Origin: Thermoleophilia bacterium
GTDB lineage: Bacteria; Actinomycetota; Thermoleophilia; UBA2241
Direction: 5' to 3'
NCBI GenBank assembly: GCA_041393415.1
Contig: JAWKKE010000001.1
Location: forward strand, 496,001 to 560,000
DNA: 64,000 bases
The notes beneath the pieces are model-generated. The model was not told the DNA's origin and ran no database searches. It saw only the letters and a program-made list of their open reading frames with translations. Both the position numbers and the translations under genes were made by a program. Shown here piece by piece: positions 13,479 through 22,634 of this stretch. Positions within the stretch are counted from its first letter, which is position 1, and each line of letters begins with the position of its first letter.

Positions 13479-16148
13479 TCATCGGCCGGCCACCAGCGCA
13501 TCCACGTCGATGGCATGGAGGAGGTCGAGCAAACGCTCGGCCGTCAACGTCGGGATGGCCTTACCCGACTGCGCCTCGATCTGATTGCAGACGGCATTCA
13601 GGAGGTTGCGGACAGTCTTCGCGTCGCCGCGGTCCGCCGCCGCCCTCGCTGCCTTGAGCTTGGCGACGAGCGCCGTGCGAATGCCGGCGGGCACGGCCAC
13701 GCTGTCACCGATCTCGGTACGCGTGTTGGTGAGCAAGGCCGTTGAGGAAGGCCCTTCCTTGAGATGCTCCTCCGTTACGCCGAAGCTCTCCCAATGCCTC
13801 ACGTGCCAGGTGAGGCACCAGGGGTGCTGGCCTTCTGCCCCGTCCGGAACCCAGAAGGCCTTGTCCGTCTTGGCCTTGAGCAGGTACATGTCCAGGCTCA
13901 TGTCGATGAGGTAGTCGTTCTCGGCGTCGCCGTCCCAGCCGGGGAGGCCGTAGGTCACGCCGAGTTCCTGCCCAAAGGTCGTGCTCGACGAGGAGCCGAC
14001 CGTCAGCGATCCCTTCCACTCGCCCTTGAACCCAAAGGCGCCGGCGTAGACGTCCACCGAATTGGTGCTCGTCTGCGACGCCAGATCGGTCTGGGTCTGT
14101 GTGAGCGTGTACGTCTTCGCGGCGCTGCCTATTGCCTTCTTGAACCAGACTTTGTCGAGGATCGTGTAGTCATTCGTCTCATAGCCGATCTCGCCGTAGA
14201 TCGCGGTCCCGTCTGGCGGCGTCGCGCTGCTCGTCCATCCCGGATCCCAGTAAGTCATGCTGTTGGGGTAGGGGGCGACGCCGTGCCAGTAAGCCTGGGC
14301 GACCGGGTCCATGTTCGGATTAGGCTTCTCCGGCGTGGCAGTCTTGTCGAACACCTCGTCGATGAGGTCGCTGCCGCTCGAGATGTACGTGTAATAGAGA
14401 GCGACCTCAAGGTCTTTGCCGTCGGGCGCCGTGAGCTCGTACTGGTCGTTCGTGATCTTCGGCACGAAGAAGATGCCGAAGGCCTGCGCCCCCACGTCGA
14501 TGGCCGTCCCGGCGCCCATACTGTCCGGCGACCAGGAGAGCAAGGTCTTGATCGTCGTCGTGGTCGTCGCCTGGCTCGTCTGCTGGACGGCGTTGGTGTA
14601 GCTCAGCCCCGCCGAGGTCGATGGAGTCCCGAAGAACCCCTGTCCGCCGTAGGAGATGCTGAGCGTCTTCTCGCCCGTCACGAAGTTGGTGGCCGTTTGT
14701 GAGGACGAGAGAGCGAAGTTGATGTTGTAGGAACTGGCCATCTTGCCGACCGGGGTGCCGTTGGGGTAGTAGGGCGGCAGGCCGTAGATCACCCCCTCCA
14801 GAATCCAGGCAGGGCTGTAGTCCACGTCGTTGCCGTCGCTGTCCTTGCCGGTGTCGATGGTGTTGGACCCAGTCCGCTTGAGCAGGTCCATGCCGTACTT
14901 GAGCGAGCGTCCGTGCGCGTTGGCGATGTCGGTGGAACCCCACCACCACACCCGGGCGTACTGCTGGAGCGAGCCGTCCGAGGTCTGCTGGGGGGCCATG
15001 CAGGCGGTCAGATAACCCCGCCAGTCCTCGTCCACATGGGAGGAGGCACTGCCCTCGGCCACGATACCCGCGGGGTAGAAGGAGCCGCTCTTGCCGTCGG
15101 AGTTGAACACGAACTGCATGTGGTAGACGTCGTCGCTGCCCCAGCCGATGCCCCAGATCTGGAGGTTGTTGGTGCCGTAGGGCGTGCAGCCGGCGACGTC
15201 GCCGGCGAGCAACGTCGCGTCCCTATAGTGCCCCGGCGATGGGTCGTGACCCGGCAGCGTGGCGACGTAGCTCACCGCGTTCGTCGTGGCCTTGGGGTCG
15301 AAGGTCCAGAGCTTGATGATCCCGGTAGCGTCGTCGCCACCGTCGGCGTCGTCCTTCGTCAGGAACACGAACAGCGGCGCCTTGTCGCTGCCGCGGGCGA
15401 TGACGTCGCCGTTGAGCAAAGAGTCGGCGCCGGTGAAGGTGTAGACCTTCTGCGGTGCGCTGAAATGGACGGCGTCGGTGGAGGTGATGCGATACAGGTC
15501 TCTCGTGCCACCGTACTGGAAGAAGATGTTCAGAGTGTCGTTAATGACTTTGACGACGAGACCCCGGATGACACGCGGGCTCGTCGTCTTCGCCCCGGGC
15601 CGGTTCGAACAGACAATCGTGCTCGGGGGGTTCCACTCAGTCCCATCCACGTATTCGGCCTCGATGGGGCTGATCTGCTTCTGCCGCAGGATGGAGCCGG
15701 TGTCGTAGTCGTACGTCTTGGCGACGTAGAGGAAGAGCTTGTCCTTGAAGGTGACGAAGCGCACGAGGTTGGGCTTCCTGTGGTCGCCCCCCCATGAGTC
15801 CTCCCAGGTCTCCGGCTCGATCACCCGGTAGTGGGTCGGCTTCGAGGTTGGAGCTTTGCTCGGGTCGTTCTGGGCAACGTACACGGCCATCTCATCGCCG
15901 GCATTGCCCGTGCCCTTCACGAAGGCTTCCCACACGTATCCGCCGTAGTAGGACATATCGAAGGCGCGCCAGCAGTCGTGCGGCTGGAAGGCGTTGAAGC
16001 CCTCGCTGTAGTTGTCGTCGTTGTAGAGCGTAGGGTTGCTGCTGTCGCTGTCTACGGCGAGCGCGCCCGCGACCCCGACCGTCAGCAGCAGCACCACCAG
16101 GCCGGCCCCGATCACGACCGACCTTCTGAGTACCTGCAGACCAGACAC
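13479..16148 (-). CDS. Large exported protein of unknown function
   Basis: An 889-residue protein from a GTG, 7 nt after AAGGGG. A signal peptide is clear (hydrophobic 10-30, ending GALAVDS). Residues about 35-400 have repeated short beta-rich segments with Trp, Tyr and Asp, compatible with a beta-propeller. From about 470 there are two long Ser/Thr-rich alternating stretches, around QQTSQATTTTTIKTLLSW and LTQTQTDLASQTSTNSVDV. Amphipathic stretches of this kind form membrane-inserting hairpins in beta-pore-forming toxins. A helical Ala/Lys-rich tail ends the protein. I recognise no named domain. No secretion or immunity partner is adjacent. Confidence 0.75.
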   Translation of the reverse strand: MSGLQVLRRSVVIGAGLVVLLLTVGVAGALAVDSDSSNPTLYNDDNYSEGFNAFQPHDCWRAFDMSYYGGYVWEAFVKGTGNAGDEMAVYVAQNDPSKAPTSKPTHYRVIEPETWEDSWGGDHRKPNLVRFVTFKDKLFLYVAKTYDYDTGSILRQKQISPIEAEYVDGTEWNPPSTIVCSNRPGAKTTSPRVIRGLVVKVINDTLNIFFQYGGTRDLYRITSTDAVHFSAPQKVYTFTGADSLLNGDVIARGSDKAPLFVFLTKDDADGGDDATGIIKLWTFDPKATTNAVSYVATLPGHDPSPGHYRDATLLAGDVAGCTPYGTNNLQIWGIGWGSDDVYHMQFVFNSDGKSGSFYPAGIVAEGSASSHVDEDWRGYLTACMAPQQTSDGSLQQYARVWWWGSTDIANAHGRSLKYGMDLLKRTGSNTIDTGKDSDGNDVDYSPAWILEGVIYGLPPYYPNGTPVGKMASSYNINFALSSSQTATNFVTGEKTLSISYGGQGFFGTPSTSAGLSYTNAVQQTSQATTTTTIKTLLSWSPDSMGAGTAIDVGAQAFGIFFVPKITNDQYELTAPDGKDLEVALYYTYISSGSDLIDEVFDKTATPEKPNPNMDPVAQAYWHGVAPYPNSMTYWDPGWTSSATPPDGTAIYGEIGYETNDYTILDKVWFKKAIGSAAKTYTLTQTQTDLASQTSTNSVDVYAGAFGFKGEWKGSLTVGSSSSTTFGQELGVTYGLPGWDGDAENDYLIDMSLDMYLLKAKTDKAFWVPDGAEGQHPWCLTWHVRHWESFGVTEEHLKEGPSSTALLTNTRTEIGDSVAVPAGIRTALVAKLKAARAAADRGDAKTVRNLLNAVCNQIEAQSGKAIPTLTAERLLDLLHAIDVDALVAGR

Positions 16149-16210
16149 GATAATCCCCTTCTCCCCGTAGAGCGAGCGGCGTCTCCACGCGCTCGGTCAC
16201 TCTGCCATGG

Positions 16211-16495
16211 TCAAGAACTGGTGTGCCCTCCGGTGTCCTCCCTTCTCCAGTCATCCGCCCTTGGGGTAATCCGCGACAAGGCACCCGCGACAATCCCACT
16301 TCGCGAGGCGTCCTCTAACTGTCCGTTCTCGATGTCAAAGGAGACGGCGTTGGGAGACGCGGTGAGCTCGGCCGGCACCCGTTCGGACGGCCGGCGGCAC
16401 ACCACGTCGAAGTGCGGCAGAAGCGCACGTCTGACGCCTATGCCGGCGAGGAAGATCGACTCGCCGCCAAGCAAGATGCCCGTGTGCCCCGCCAT
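16211..16495 (-). CDS. Possible small REC-like protein or remnant (low confidence)
   Basis: A 94-codon frame with GGGAGAGGG before its ATG. The first 30 residues (GILLGGESIFLAGIGVRRAL, then a FDVV strand) look like the start of a response-regulator receiver fold. The rest (NAVSFDIENGQLEDA) could be a second strand, but the C-terminus does not continue like a full receiver domain. It may be a short orphan receiver-like protein, a truncated gene or a chance ORF. It lies in a 537-nt space between the exported protein and tRNA-Ile that otherwise holds only a 9-bp hairpin (16577-16605). Confidence 0.3.
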   Translation of the reverse strand: MAGHTGILLGGESIFLAGIGVRRALLPHFDVVCRRPSERVPAELTASPNAVSFDIENGQLEDASRSGIVAGALSRITPRADDWRREDTGGHTSS

Positions 16496-16685
16496 ATCCC
16501 AGACCCTCTCCCGCGCGATGCGCCTGCCCTCTAACAGTCAGTTTGAGGACGGGGAGAGGGCCCCACAATGTCCGCAGGGACAGTCGGCAGCGGCCAGACT
16601 GTCCCTTCGGGCAGTCAGCCGAAGGCGACCGCGCCGGGATGGGATAAGAGAGAGGCCATGAGCGACGCTGCAAGAGCGACAACAC

Positions 16686-16762
16686 TGGTGGGCCCAGCTG
16701 GACTCGAACCAGCGACCGGCCGATTATGAGTCGGCTGCTCTAACCAACTGAGCTATAGGCCC
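16686..16762 (-). tRNA. tRNA-Ile (anticodon CAU, lysidine type), CCA encoded
   Basis: A complete cloverleaf on the minus strand: acceptor GGGCCTA, D arm GCTC/GAGC, anticodon stem GCCGA/TCGGC with loop CTCATAA, and TpsiC GGTTCGAGTCC. The CAU anticodon in the CGACTCATAATCG context resembles tRNA-Ile2, whose C34 is changed to lysidine by TilS to read AUA, rather than elongator or initiator tRNA-Met. The CCA end is encoded at 16686-16688. Confidence 0.9.
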
Positions 16763-16917
16763 ACGTGGGGAGGATCGGCAGGACGAGTGCGCAGCGGCCG
16801 ATCCCGAGCGCCTATCGTACCAAGACGCGCCGGATGTGAGCGAGGCGCGTGCACGCGCTGGTGATGACGCCAAACTCTACCGTTAGGCGTCGCCTTCCTT
16901 GATAATCTCTTGGCGAC

Positions 16918-18102
16918 ATGCCGAACCTCAACCAAGATACGCCCTCGCGTATGCGCACCTCCGAGATCGTGCGGCGTGCGGCGATCGCCACCGCCACTGT
17001 TCTGCTCGTCGTGGGGTCCGCGCTCCTGCTCATCCAAATCCGCACGATCCTTCTCTGGATCCTCGTCGGCATCATCCTCGCCATCGCGCTGCATCCCGCC
17101 GTACGCTGGCTCATGGCGCATCGCGTGCCGCGCGTCGCCGCGGCGCTCGGCGTCTCGCTGGCGGCCATCGCCGTGCTGATCGCCATCGTGCTCGCCATCG
17201 TGTTGCCGGTCATCCTGCAGGCCGGGGACTTCATCCGCGACATTCCCACGCTCGTGCGCACACTCTTCGGAGCCGGTGGCCGGCTTCACTTCCTCGAGCA
17301 GAACTTCTCCGTGCTCGAGCGACTCAGCACCCTTACCCCCGAGGACGTCGCCAATGCGCTGATGGGTAGCCAAGAGGCCATCGTGGGCGCGCTCAGCCGG
17401 GCCGCCTCGTTCGTCGCCGCGACAATCACGATCTTCGTCATCATGATCATGCTCCTGCTTCAAGGGGGCCGCGCCTGGCAGGCGCTTCTCGCTTCGATGG
17501 TCGGCGAGGAAGGCGTGTGGGCCAAGCGCATCGGCGACGACTTCTTGCGCGCCGTCGGGGGCTACGTGCGCGGCAACCTCGCGCTCAGTGCCATCGCGGG
17601 GATCACCGCCTACCTCGTGCTGCGCATCCTCGACATCCCGTACGCGGAGACGCTGGCGGTGACGGTGGCCATCCTCGACGTCATCCCGCTCGTGGGCGCC
17701 ACCATCGCCATGGTAATCGTCTCGATCGTGGGGTTCGCCGTCGGCGGCACCACCGATGGCATTGTGCTGCTCGTCTTCTTCATCGTCTACCAGCAGTTCG
17801 AGAACAACGTGCTTCAGAACCTGGTGTACGCGAAGACCGTCTCGCTCCCGCCGCTGGTGGTGTTCATCGCCGCCCTCGCCGGCGCCGTCTTGGGGGGCAT
17901 CGTCGGGGCGCTGCTCGCCATCCCGCTCGCTTCGGCGGGCTGGACACTCGGGCGCGACCTCATCGCGCTACGTCAGGCGCGCCACGCCGCCGCGGCCCAG
18001 AGCGATGAGCGATCGACCTCGACACTAGAGACGCAGGACGCCGGCGAGACAGGGGGCGCGGCGGAAGCCGACTCCGACGACAGCGGCGGGAACCAGGGCT
18101 AG
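16918..18102 (+). CDS. AI-2E/PerM-family membrane transporter
   Basis: A 394-residue protein with about eight hydrophobic helices. It has the family's N-terminal pair of helices (about 20-90), a soluble insertion (105-160), and the C-terminal DVIPLVGATIAMV and YQQFENNVLQNLVY motifs typical of AI-2E/YdjX-type permeases. Members export varied small molecules or ions such as autoinducer-2 or Na+/H+; the substrate here is unknown. No clear ribosome site precedes the ATG at 16918. Its TAG overlaps the stop codon of the convergent small gene through a shared CTAG. Confidence 0.9.
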   Translation: MPNLNQDTPSRMRTSEIVRRAAIATATVLLVVGSALLLIQIRTILLWILVGIILAIALHPAVRWLMAHRVPRVAAALGVSLAAIAVLIAIVLAIVLPVILQAGDFIRDIPTLVRTLFGAGGRLHFLEQNFSVLERLSTLTPEDVANALMGSQEAIVGALSRAASFVAATITIFVIMIMLLLQGGRAWQALLASMVGEEGVWAKRIGDDFLRAVGGYVRGNLALSAIAGITAYLVLRILDIPYAETLAVTVAILDVIPLVGATIAMVIVSIVGFAVGGTTDGIVLLVFFIVYQQFENNVLQNLVYAKTVSLPPLVVFIAALAGAVLGGIVGALLAIPLASAGWTLGRDLIALRQARHAAAAQSDERSTSTLETQDAGETGGAAEADSDDSGGNQG

Positions 18103-18329
18103 GAGCGTCCCGTCAAGCGCCCTGCGATGCGCCGCAGAGCGACGATGGCGGTGACGAAGAACATGATCACCGCCATCCCGAGCGCCAGCGGCAACACGAG
18201 CACAGCTATCAGCCTGCGCAGAGCGCTCTTCTCAGCCGGCTCGTCAATCGAGGGCTGCCCCTGCAACGCAGGCTCCTCGCCCTCGCCGTGTGTCGTCATG
18301 AGCGAGCTCAGGATGTCGCTGCCACGCAT
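18099..18329 (-). CDS. Small single-pass membrane protein
   Basis: A 76-residue protein from the ATG at 18329, with GGGGG as a ribosome site. A charged N-terminal half (residues 1-40) is followed by a strong hydrophobic helix (LIAVLVLPLALGMAVIMFF) and a basic tail RRIAGRLTGRS. Its stop overlaps the stop of the opposing AI-2E gene. I do not recognise a family. It may be an accessory subunit or a small membrane regulator. Confidence 0.6.
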   Translation of the reverse strand: MRGSDILSSLMTTHGEGEEPALQGQPSIDEPAEKSALRRLIAVLVLPLALGMAVIMFFVTAIVALRRIAGRLTGRS

Positions 18330-18540
18330 GGTTCCCCCTTCCCTCAGCCGCCGCGCGAGCAACGCTCACGGCGGCACTCCTCTCCCTGTACCCACCGTGG
18401 AGGGGACGGACACGCAGTCGGGTACTGCAGAGCACTGGAAGGAGCCGAGAGCGCGAACAGCCGTTCGGAAGAACAGCGGGGCCCCAGCGGCGTCGCCACC
18501 GGGGCCCTCAAGCTTCACCGCCGTGCGGCGGATGATGAAC

Positions 18541-18615
<75 letters not shown>

Positions 18616-18691
18616 ATGCGTCGGCCAAAGAGTATAAGGCACACGCCGCAGCGCCACAATCGCCGCCGCCGTCAGCGCCGCCCTCTCAGGC

Positions 18692-19813
18692 TCATTCGAG
18701 GAAGTCGCGCAGCTTCTGCGACTCGCGGTAGGCCTTGAGTTTGGTGAGCGTCTTCGCCTCGATCTGGCGGATGCGTTCGCGCGTGACGCCAAAGGTCTGG
18801 CCCACCTCTTCGAGCGTCCGCGGATGCTCGCCTTTGAGCCCAAAACGCAGCTCGATGACCTTGCGCTCACGGTGCGTCAGCGTATTGAGGACGTTGTTGA
18901 GCTCCTCCTTCTGCATGATCGCGCTGACCGCCTCGATCGGCACCGTCGCCTCTTCGTCTTCAATGAAGTCGCCGAGCTGCGAGTCTTCCTCCTCGCCGAT
19001 CGGCGTCTCGAGGCTCACCGGCTCCTGGCTGATCTTGAGGATCTCGCGCACCTTCTGCGGCGTGGTGCCCATCTCGGTCCCGATCTCCTCCGGTGTGGGC
19101 TCGCGTCCCATGTCTTGCAGGAGTTGGCGCTGCACGCGAATGAGCTTGTTGATCGTCTCGACCATGTGCACGGGAATGCGAATCGTGCGCGCCTGGTCGG
19201 CGATGGCGCGCGTGATCGCCTGACGGATCCACCACGTGGCGTAGGTGCTGAACTTGTAGCCCTTGCGGTAGTCGAACTTCTCGACGGCCCGAATGAGCCC
19301 CAGATTGCCCTCCTGAATGAGATCCAGGAACAGCATGCCGCGCCCCACGTAGCGCTTGGCGATCGACACCACGAGGCGCAGGTTCGCCTCGATGAGCTTG
19401 CGCTTGGCCTCGAAGTCGCCGCGCTCGATGCGCCTGGCGAGAGAGACCTCCTCCTCGGCGGTGAGCAGCGACACCCGACCGATCTCCTTGAGATACATGC
19501 GCACCGGATCGTTGGTCTGCGTCTTCACCGAGAGATCGAGCTTGCGAATGACGTCTTCGTCCGGTTTTGTGTCGGAGCCGTCGAGCGAACCGGGGCCCTC
19601 GCCTTCGAGGAGGTCGATGCCGAGGTCGCTGAGCAGATTGTAGATGCCGTCGATCTGATCCGGCGTGAGATCGACGTCCGAGAGCGCCTCGGCGATGTGG
19701 TCGGCCGTGAGATAGCCCTGCTCACGGCCCTCGTCGACTAGCTGGCGCACCTCGTCGATTGCCAGCTCGGGCGCCTCCGGCGCCCTGCTGCGATCTTCTG
19801 CGAAATCACTCAA
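18692..19813 (-). CDS. rpoD: Primary sigma factor RpoD/SigA
   Basis: A 373-residue housekeeping sigma factor. Region 1.1-like helices occupy about 20-80. The region 1.2 to 2 core has [30 protein letters not shown] and [17 protein letters not shown]. Region 3 follows, with region 4 at [17 protein letters not shown] near the C-terminus. It directs RNA polymerase to -10/-35 promoters such as the one at 13350-13377. The start appears to be TTG at 19813, 9 nt after the dnaG stop, so translation is probably coupled to dnaG. The dnaG-rpoD order is the classic macromolecular-synthesis arrangement, here without rpsU. Confidence 0.97.
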   Translation of the reverse strand: MSDFAEDRSRAPEAPELAIDEVRQLVDEGREQGYLTADHIAEALSDVDLTPDQIDGIYNLLSDLGIDLLEGEGPGSLDGSDTKPDEDVIRKLDLSVKTQTNDPVRMYLKEIGRVSLLTAEEEVSLARRIERGDFEAKRKLIEANLRLVVSIAKRYVGRGMLFLDLIQEGNLGLIRAVEKFDYRKGYKFSTYATWWIRQAITRAIADQARTIRIPVHMVETINKLIRVQRQLLQDMGREPTPEEIGTEMGTTPQKVREILKISQEPVSLETPIGEEEDSQLGDFIEDEEATVPIEAVSAIMQKEELNNVLNTLTHRERKVIELRFGLKGEHPRTLEEVGQTFGVTRERIRQIEAKTLTKLKAYRESQKLRDFLE

Positions 19814-19822
19814 ATGCGCGTC

Positions 19823-21679
19823 CTAACCTTCGTCTGGCTCGTCGTCGACGGGGGTGGCGCGAATAGCCTCGCGCAGCGAATGACGTACCGTGTACAAACG
19901 CGCCAGCTCGGCTCCCCGTTCCTCGTCGGCGTCGCCTTCTCTCCTTTGCTTGAGCCGCGCGATGAGCCGACTCACTTTGGCTTCCTGGAGGCGGAGGAAG
20001 AGCTCGCGCACCACTGCGGCATTGAATCGTTCGCTGCCGGCTCGCACGACCACCTCAGCAAACGCCTCTCCTCGATCGTCGACGGCGCTAGCGCCCTCAT
20101 GCTCGGTATGCCCCGCCATTTGGGCTCCCAACCGCTCGACGACCGAGCGGTACACCAGCTTGGACTCGACGCCGGCGAAGAAGCTCTCGTCGACGCCGGC
20201 CAGAACCTCGCGCCCGACCTCCGGTCGCGCCAGGCATCCCGCGAGAAAACGCAGCTCCAGCTCGCGGCTGCCGCCAAGCGCTGCTTGAGCGACGTCGACG
20301 CGTGATTCGTGCGCGCGGCTCACCCCTGCCGCAGCGCCTCCGGACCTCCCGTTGGCTTGCTGCCTCTGACACGCGAGCGAACGCTCGTCCTGCGACAGGA
20401 GATACCCTGTTGCTTCATCGGAGAGACCAAGACGATCGGCGATGTGGCGCAGCTCCTCGTCTCTTTCGAGCGGCGTCGCAGCACGAGCGAGGACCTCCTT
20501 GAGTCGCGCAAACGCGCGTGCCCGGCCGTCGGGCCGATCGAGGTCGCTGCTGTCGAGCGCCAGCTGGACGTGGAATTGTAGCAACGTCTGCGCATGAGCG
20601 ACAAGCCGGCGAAACCCTTCCGCCCCCGCCGTTGAGAGCACGTAGTCGGCCGGGTCAAGGCCGTCGGGGATGCGGACCACGCGCAGTTGCACGCCGAGCC
20701 GACGGCCCAGATCGAGCGCCCGGCTCATGGCGTTCACGCCGGCCGCATCGGCGTCGAAGCAGATGTCGATGTTCCTGGTGACGCGCATCAGGCGTTGCAC
20801 TTGCTGCTCCGTGAGCGCCGTGCCCATGCTCGCCACGGCGTTCTCTATGCCGACCTGAGCGAGGGCCATCACGTCGGTGTAGCCCTCGACCACGAAGATG
20901 CGATCTTCCTTGGCCGCGGTCGCCTTTGCTTTGTCGAGACCGAAGAGCGCCTCGCTCTTGTGATACACGGCCGTCTCCGGCGAGTTGAGGTACTTAGGCT
21001 TCTCGTCGCCGAGCGTGCGCGCACCGAAGCCCAGGGTGCGGCCGCGATCGTCGGCCAGCGGAAACATGATGCGGCCGCGAAACCGATCGTACGGTTCGGC
21101 ACGCCGGCCGGGGATCACAAGACCGGCGTCCAAGAGCTCCTGATCGCTGAACTGCGCCGCCACGGCGGCCCGGCGCAGCGTCCCCCAGCCGGGCAGGCTG
21201 TAGCCGAGGCGAAAGCGCTTACAGGTCGCCTCGCTGAGCCCGCGCTCGGCGAGGTACTCGCGCGCGGCCGTCGCCGCCGGCGCCTCCCAGAGCACCCGCT
21301 CGTAGTACGACGTCGCCTTCTCGAGGAGGCTGCGCAGCCGCTCGCGGCGACGGCGCAGCGCATCGCCGTGCGCGTTCGACTCCTCGTACTCGACGATGAC
21401 CCCGTAGCGATCGGCGAGGTACTCGACGGCGGCAGCAAAATCGAGATTCTCCTTCTGCTGCACGAAACCGAAGACGTTGCCGCCGGCGCCGCAGCCGAAG
21501 CAGTAGTAGAGCTTCTCCGCGGGGTTCACAGAGAACGACGGTGTGCGTTCTTCATGAAACGGGCAGCGGCCGCTGTAGTTGGCGCCCGCCTTACGAAGCT
21601 GCGTGTACTGACCGACGAGGTCAATCATGTCCACGGCCGCTTGAACGCGATCGATGCTACCGGCAGTGATACGCGCCAT
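19823..21679 (-). CDS. dnaG: DNA primase
   Basis: A 618-residue primase that makes RNA primers at the replication fork. It has the N-terminal CHC2 zinc finger (CPFHEERTPSF, then YYCFGCGAGGNVF), the TOPRIM core with VVEGYTDVMALAQVG and the acidic FDADAAG, and a C-terminal helicase-interacting region. The ATG follows AAGGGA and overlaps the upstream gene's stop as ATGA at 21677-21680. It lies directly upstream of rpoD, and upstream on the same strand are ppdK and glyQS. Confidence 0.97.
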   Translation of the reverse strand: MARITAGSIDRVQAAVDMIDLVGQYTQLRKAGANYSGRCPFHEERTPSFSVNPAEKLYYCFGCGAGGNVFGFVQQKENLDFAAAVEYLADRYGVIVEYEESNAHGDALRRRRERLRSLLEKATSYYERVLWEAPAATAAREYLAERGLSEATCKRFRLGYSLPGWGTLRRAAVAAQFSDQELLDAGLVIPGRRAEPYDRFRGRIMFPLADDRGRTLGFGARTLGDEKPKYLNSPETAVYHKSEALFGLDKAKATAAKEDRIFVVEGYTDVMALAQVGIENAVASMGTALTEQQVQRLMRVTRNIDICFDADAAGVNAMSRALDLGRRLGVQLRVVRIPDGLDPADYVLSTAGAEGFRRLVAHAQTLLQFHVQLALDSSDLDRPDGRARAFARLKEVLARAATPLERDEELRHIADRLGLSDEATGYLLSQDERSLACQRQQANGRSGGAAAGVSRAHESRVDVAQAALGGSRELELRFLAGCLARPEVGREVLAGVDESFFAGVESKLVYRSVVERLGAQMAGHTEHEGASAVDDRGEAFAEVVVRAGSERFNAAVVRELFLRLQEAKVSRLIARLKQRREGDADEERGAELARLYTVRHSLREAIRATPVDDEPDEG

Positions 21680-22059
21680 CAGTCGTCCCTTTCGTGCGGC
21701 GACTCGCTACCCCCGCGCTGCGCGCCACGCCCCTCGGTCGGGCGACCGGCGCTGATGCCTTCGAGCAGCCTCAAGCCGGCGAAAAGCCGCCGTACGCGGT
21801 GTCGCCGCAGGCGCGGCGCCCGCTCCGCCGGCACCCAACGGTAGCCCAGGCGATCGTTGGCCCACACAAACGGTACGACCACAAGCGGTGACCAGACGAG
21901 GTAAGCGAGGGCCAGGAGCGTCCACGACTCCAGCCGTGTGGCGGTACCCTCACCGATCGCCACCCAGTGGCAGGCGAAAGCGAGTGCCGCCGGTAGACAC
22001 AGGAGACCGAATGCGACGACCGCGACGAGAGCCCTGAGCGCCTGACGCAAGGAGTCCAC
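21679..22059 (-). CDS. Small two-helix membrane protein between GNAT and dnaG
   Basis: A 126-residue protein from a GTG at 22059, 4 nt after the GNAT stop. It has two hydrophobic helices (about 8-32 and 45-68), a basic Arg-rich stretch (RAPRLRRHRVRRLF) and a polar tail. The TGA overlaps the dnaG ATG. Tight packing within the operon supports it being real, but I recognise no family. Confidence 0.6.
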   Translation of the reverse strand: MDSLRQALRALVAVVAFGLLCLPAALAFACHWVAIGEGTATRLESWTLLALAYLVWSPLVVVPFVWANDRLGYRWVPAERAPRLRRHRVRRLFAGLRLLEGISAGRPTEGRGAQRGGSESPHERDD

Positions 22060-22063
22060 GGCG

Positions 22064-22621
22064 TTAGACGTTGGAAGTGATGAAGCGAGCCATGAGCGTC
22101 TCATCATGATACCGCCCATCGCGCACGTACTGCGCCCGCCTGCTGCCCTCACGTACGAACCCGTGCCGCTCGTAGAACCCTGTGGCACGCGTGTTCTCGG
22201 GGAAGACGCCGAGCTGCAGCTTGGTGACGCCGCTACTCGCCGCCCACTCCGAGGCGCTCTCGAGCAGCAGCGCGCCGATGCCGAGACTGCGGTAGCCGCG
22301 TGCCACCGAGATGCCGAGGCACGCGGCGTGAGCCGAGTTGGGATGTGCATCGCGCTCCAGAGAGAGGTTGCCGACGAGGTTGCCGCCGACGATCGCGACG
22401 AGGAAGAGCGAGTGATAGTCGAGGCTGGCGGCGGCGATGCGCCGCCGCCACGACTTCGCCGTCGCCTCGCCCGGCGCGAGGAGCAGCGTCGCGGGCGTCT
22501 CTCGTGCGACGTCATCGAGGAGCGACGCGAGGGCGCGAGCGTCGTGCGGACGGGCGCTGCGCACACGCACGTCGCGCCCGTCCGCAAGCTTACGCTTCGC
22601 GTCACCTAGCAGTCTGGCCAA
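22064..22621 (-). CDS. GNAT-family N-acetyltransferase (RimJ/RimL-like)
   Basis: A 185-residue GNAT-fold acetyltransferase. The acetyl-CoA loop is at ISVARGYRSLGIGALLLESA (Q/RxxGxG/A type), followed by FPENTRATGFYERHGFVREG, the usual final strands. The apparent start is TTG at 22621, 13 nt after the ppdK stop, and a GTG about 18 codons in is an alternative. It sits between ppdK and dnaG in the operon. The substrate could be a protein N-terminus or a small amine. Confidence 0.85.
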   Translation of the reverse strand: MARLLGDAKRKLADGRDVRVRSARPHDARALASLLDDVARETPATLLLAPGEATAKSWRRRIAAASLDYHSLFLVAIVGGNLVGNLSLERDAHPNSAHAACLGISVARGYRSLGIGALLLESASEWAASSGVTKLQLGVFPENTRATGFYERHGFVREGSRRAQYVRDGRYHDETLMARFITSNV

Positions 22622-22634
22622 GGTGCGCCGTTGG

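Noticed and set aside
16335..16685. 116-codon minus-strand frame beside tRNA-Ile
   Set aside because: Pro/Arg/Leu-rich, no ribosome site, and it overlaps a frame with better coding character.
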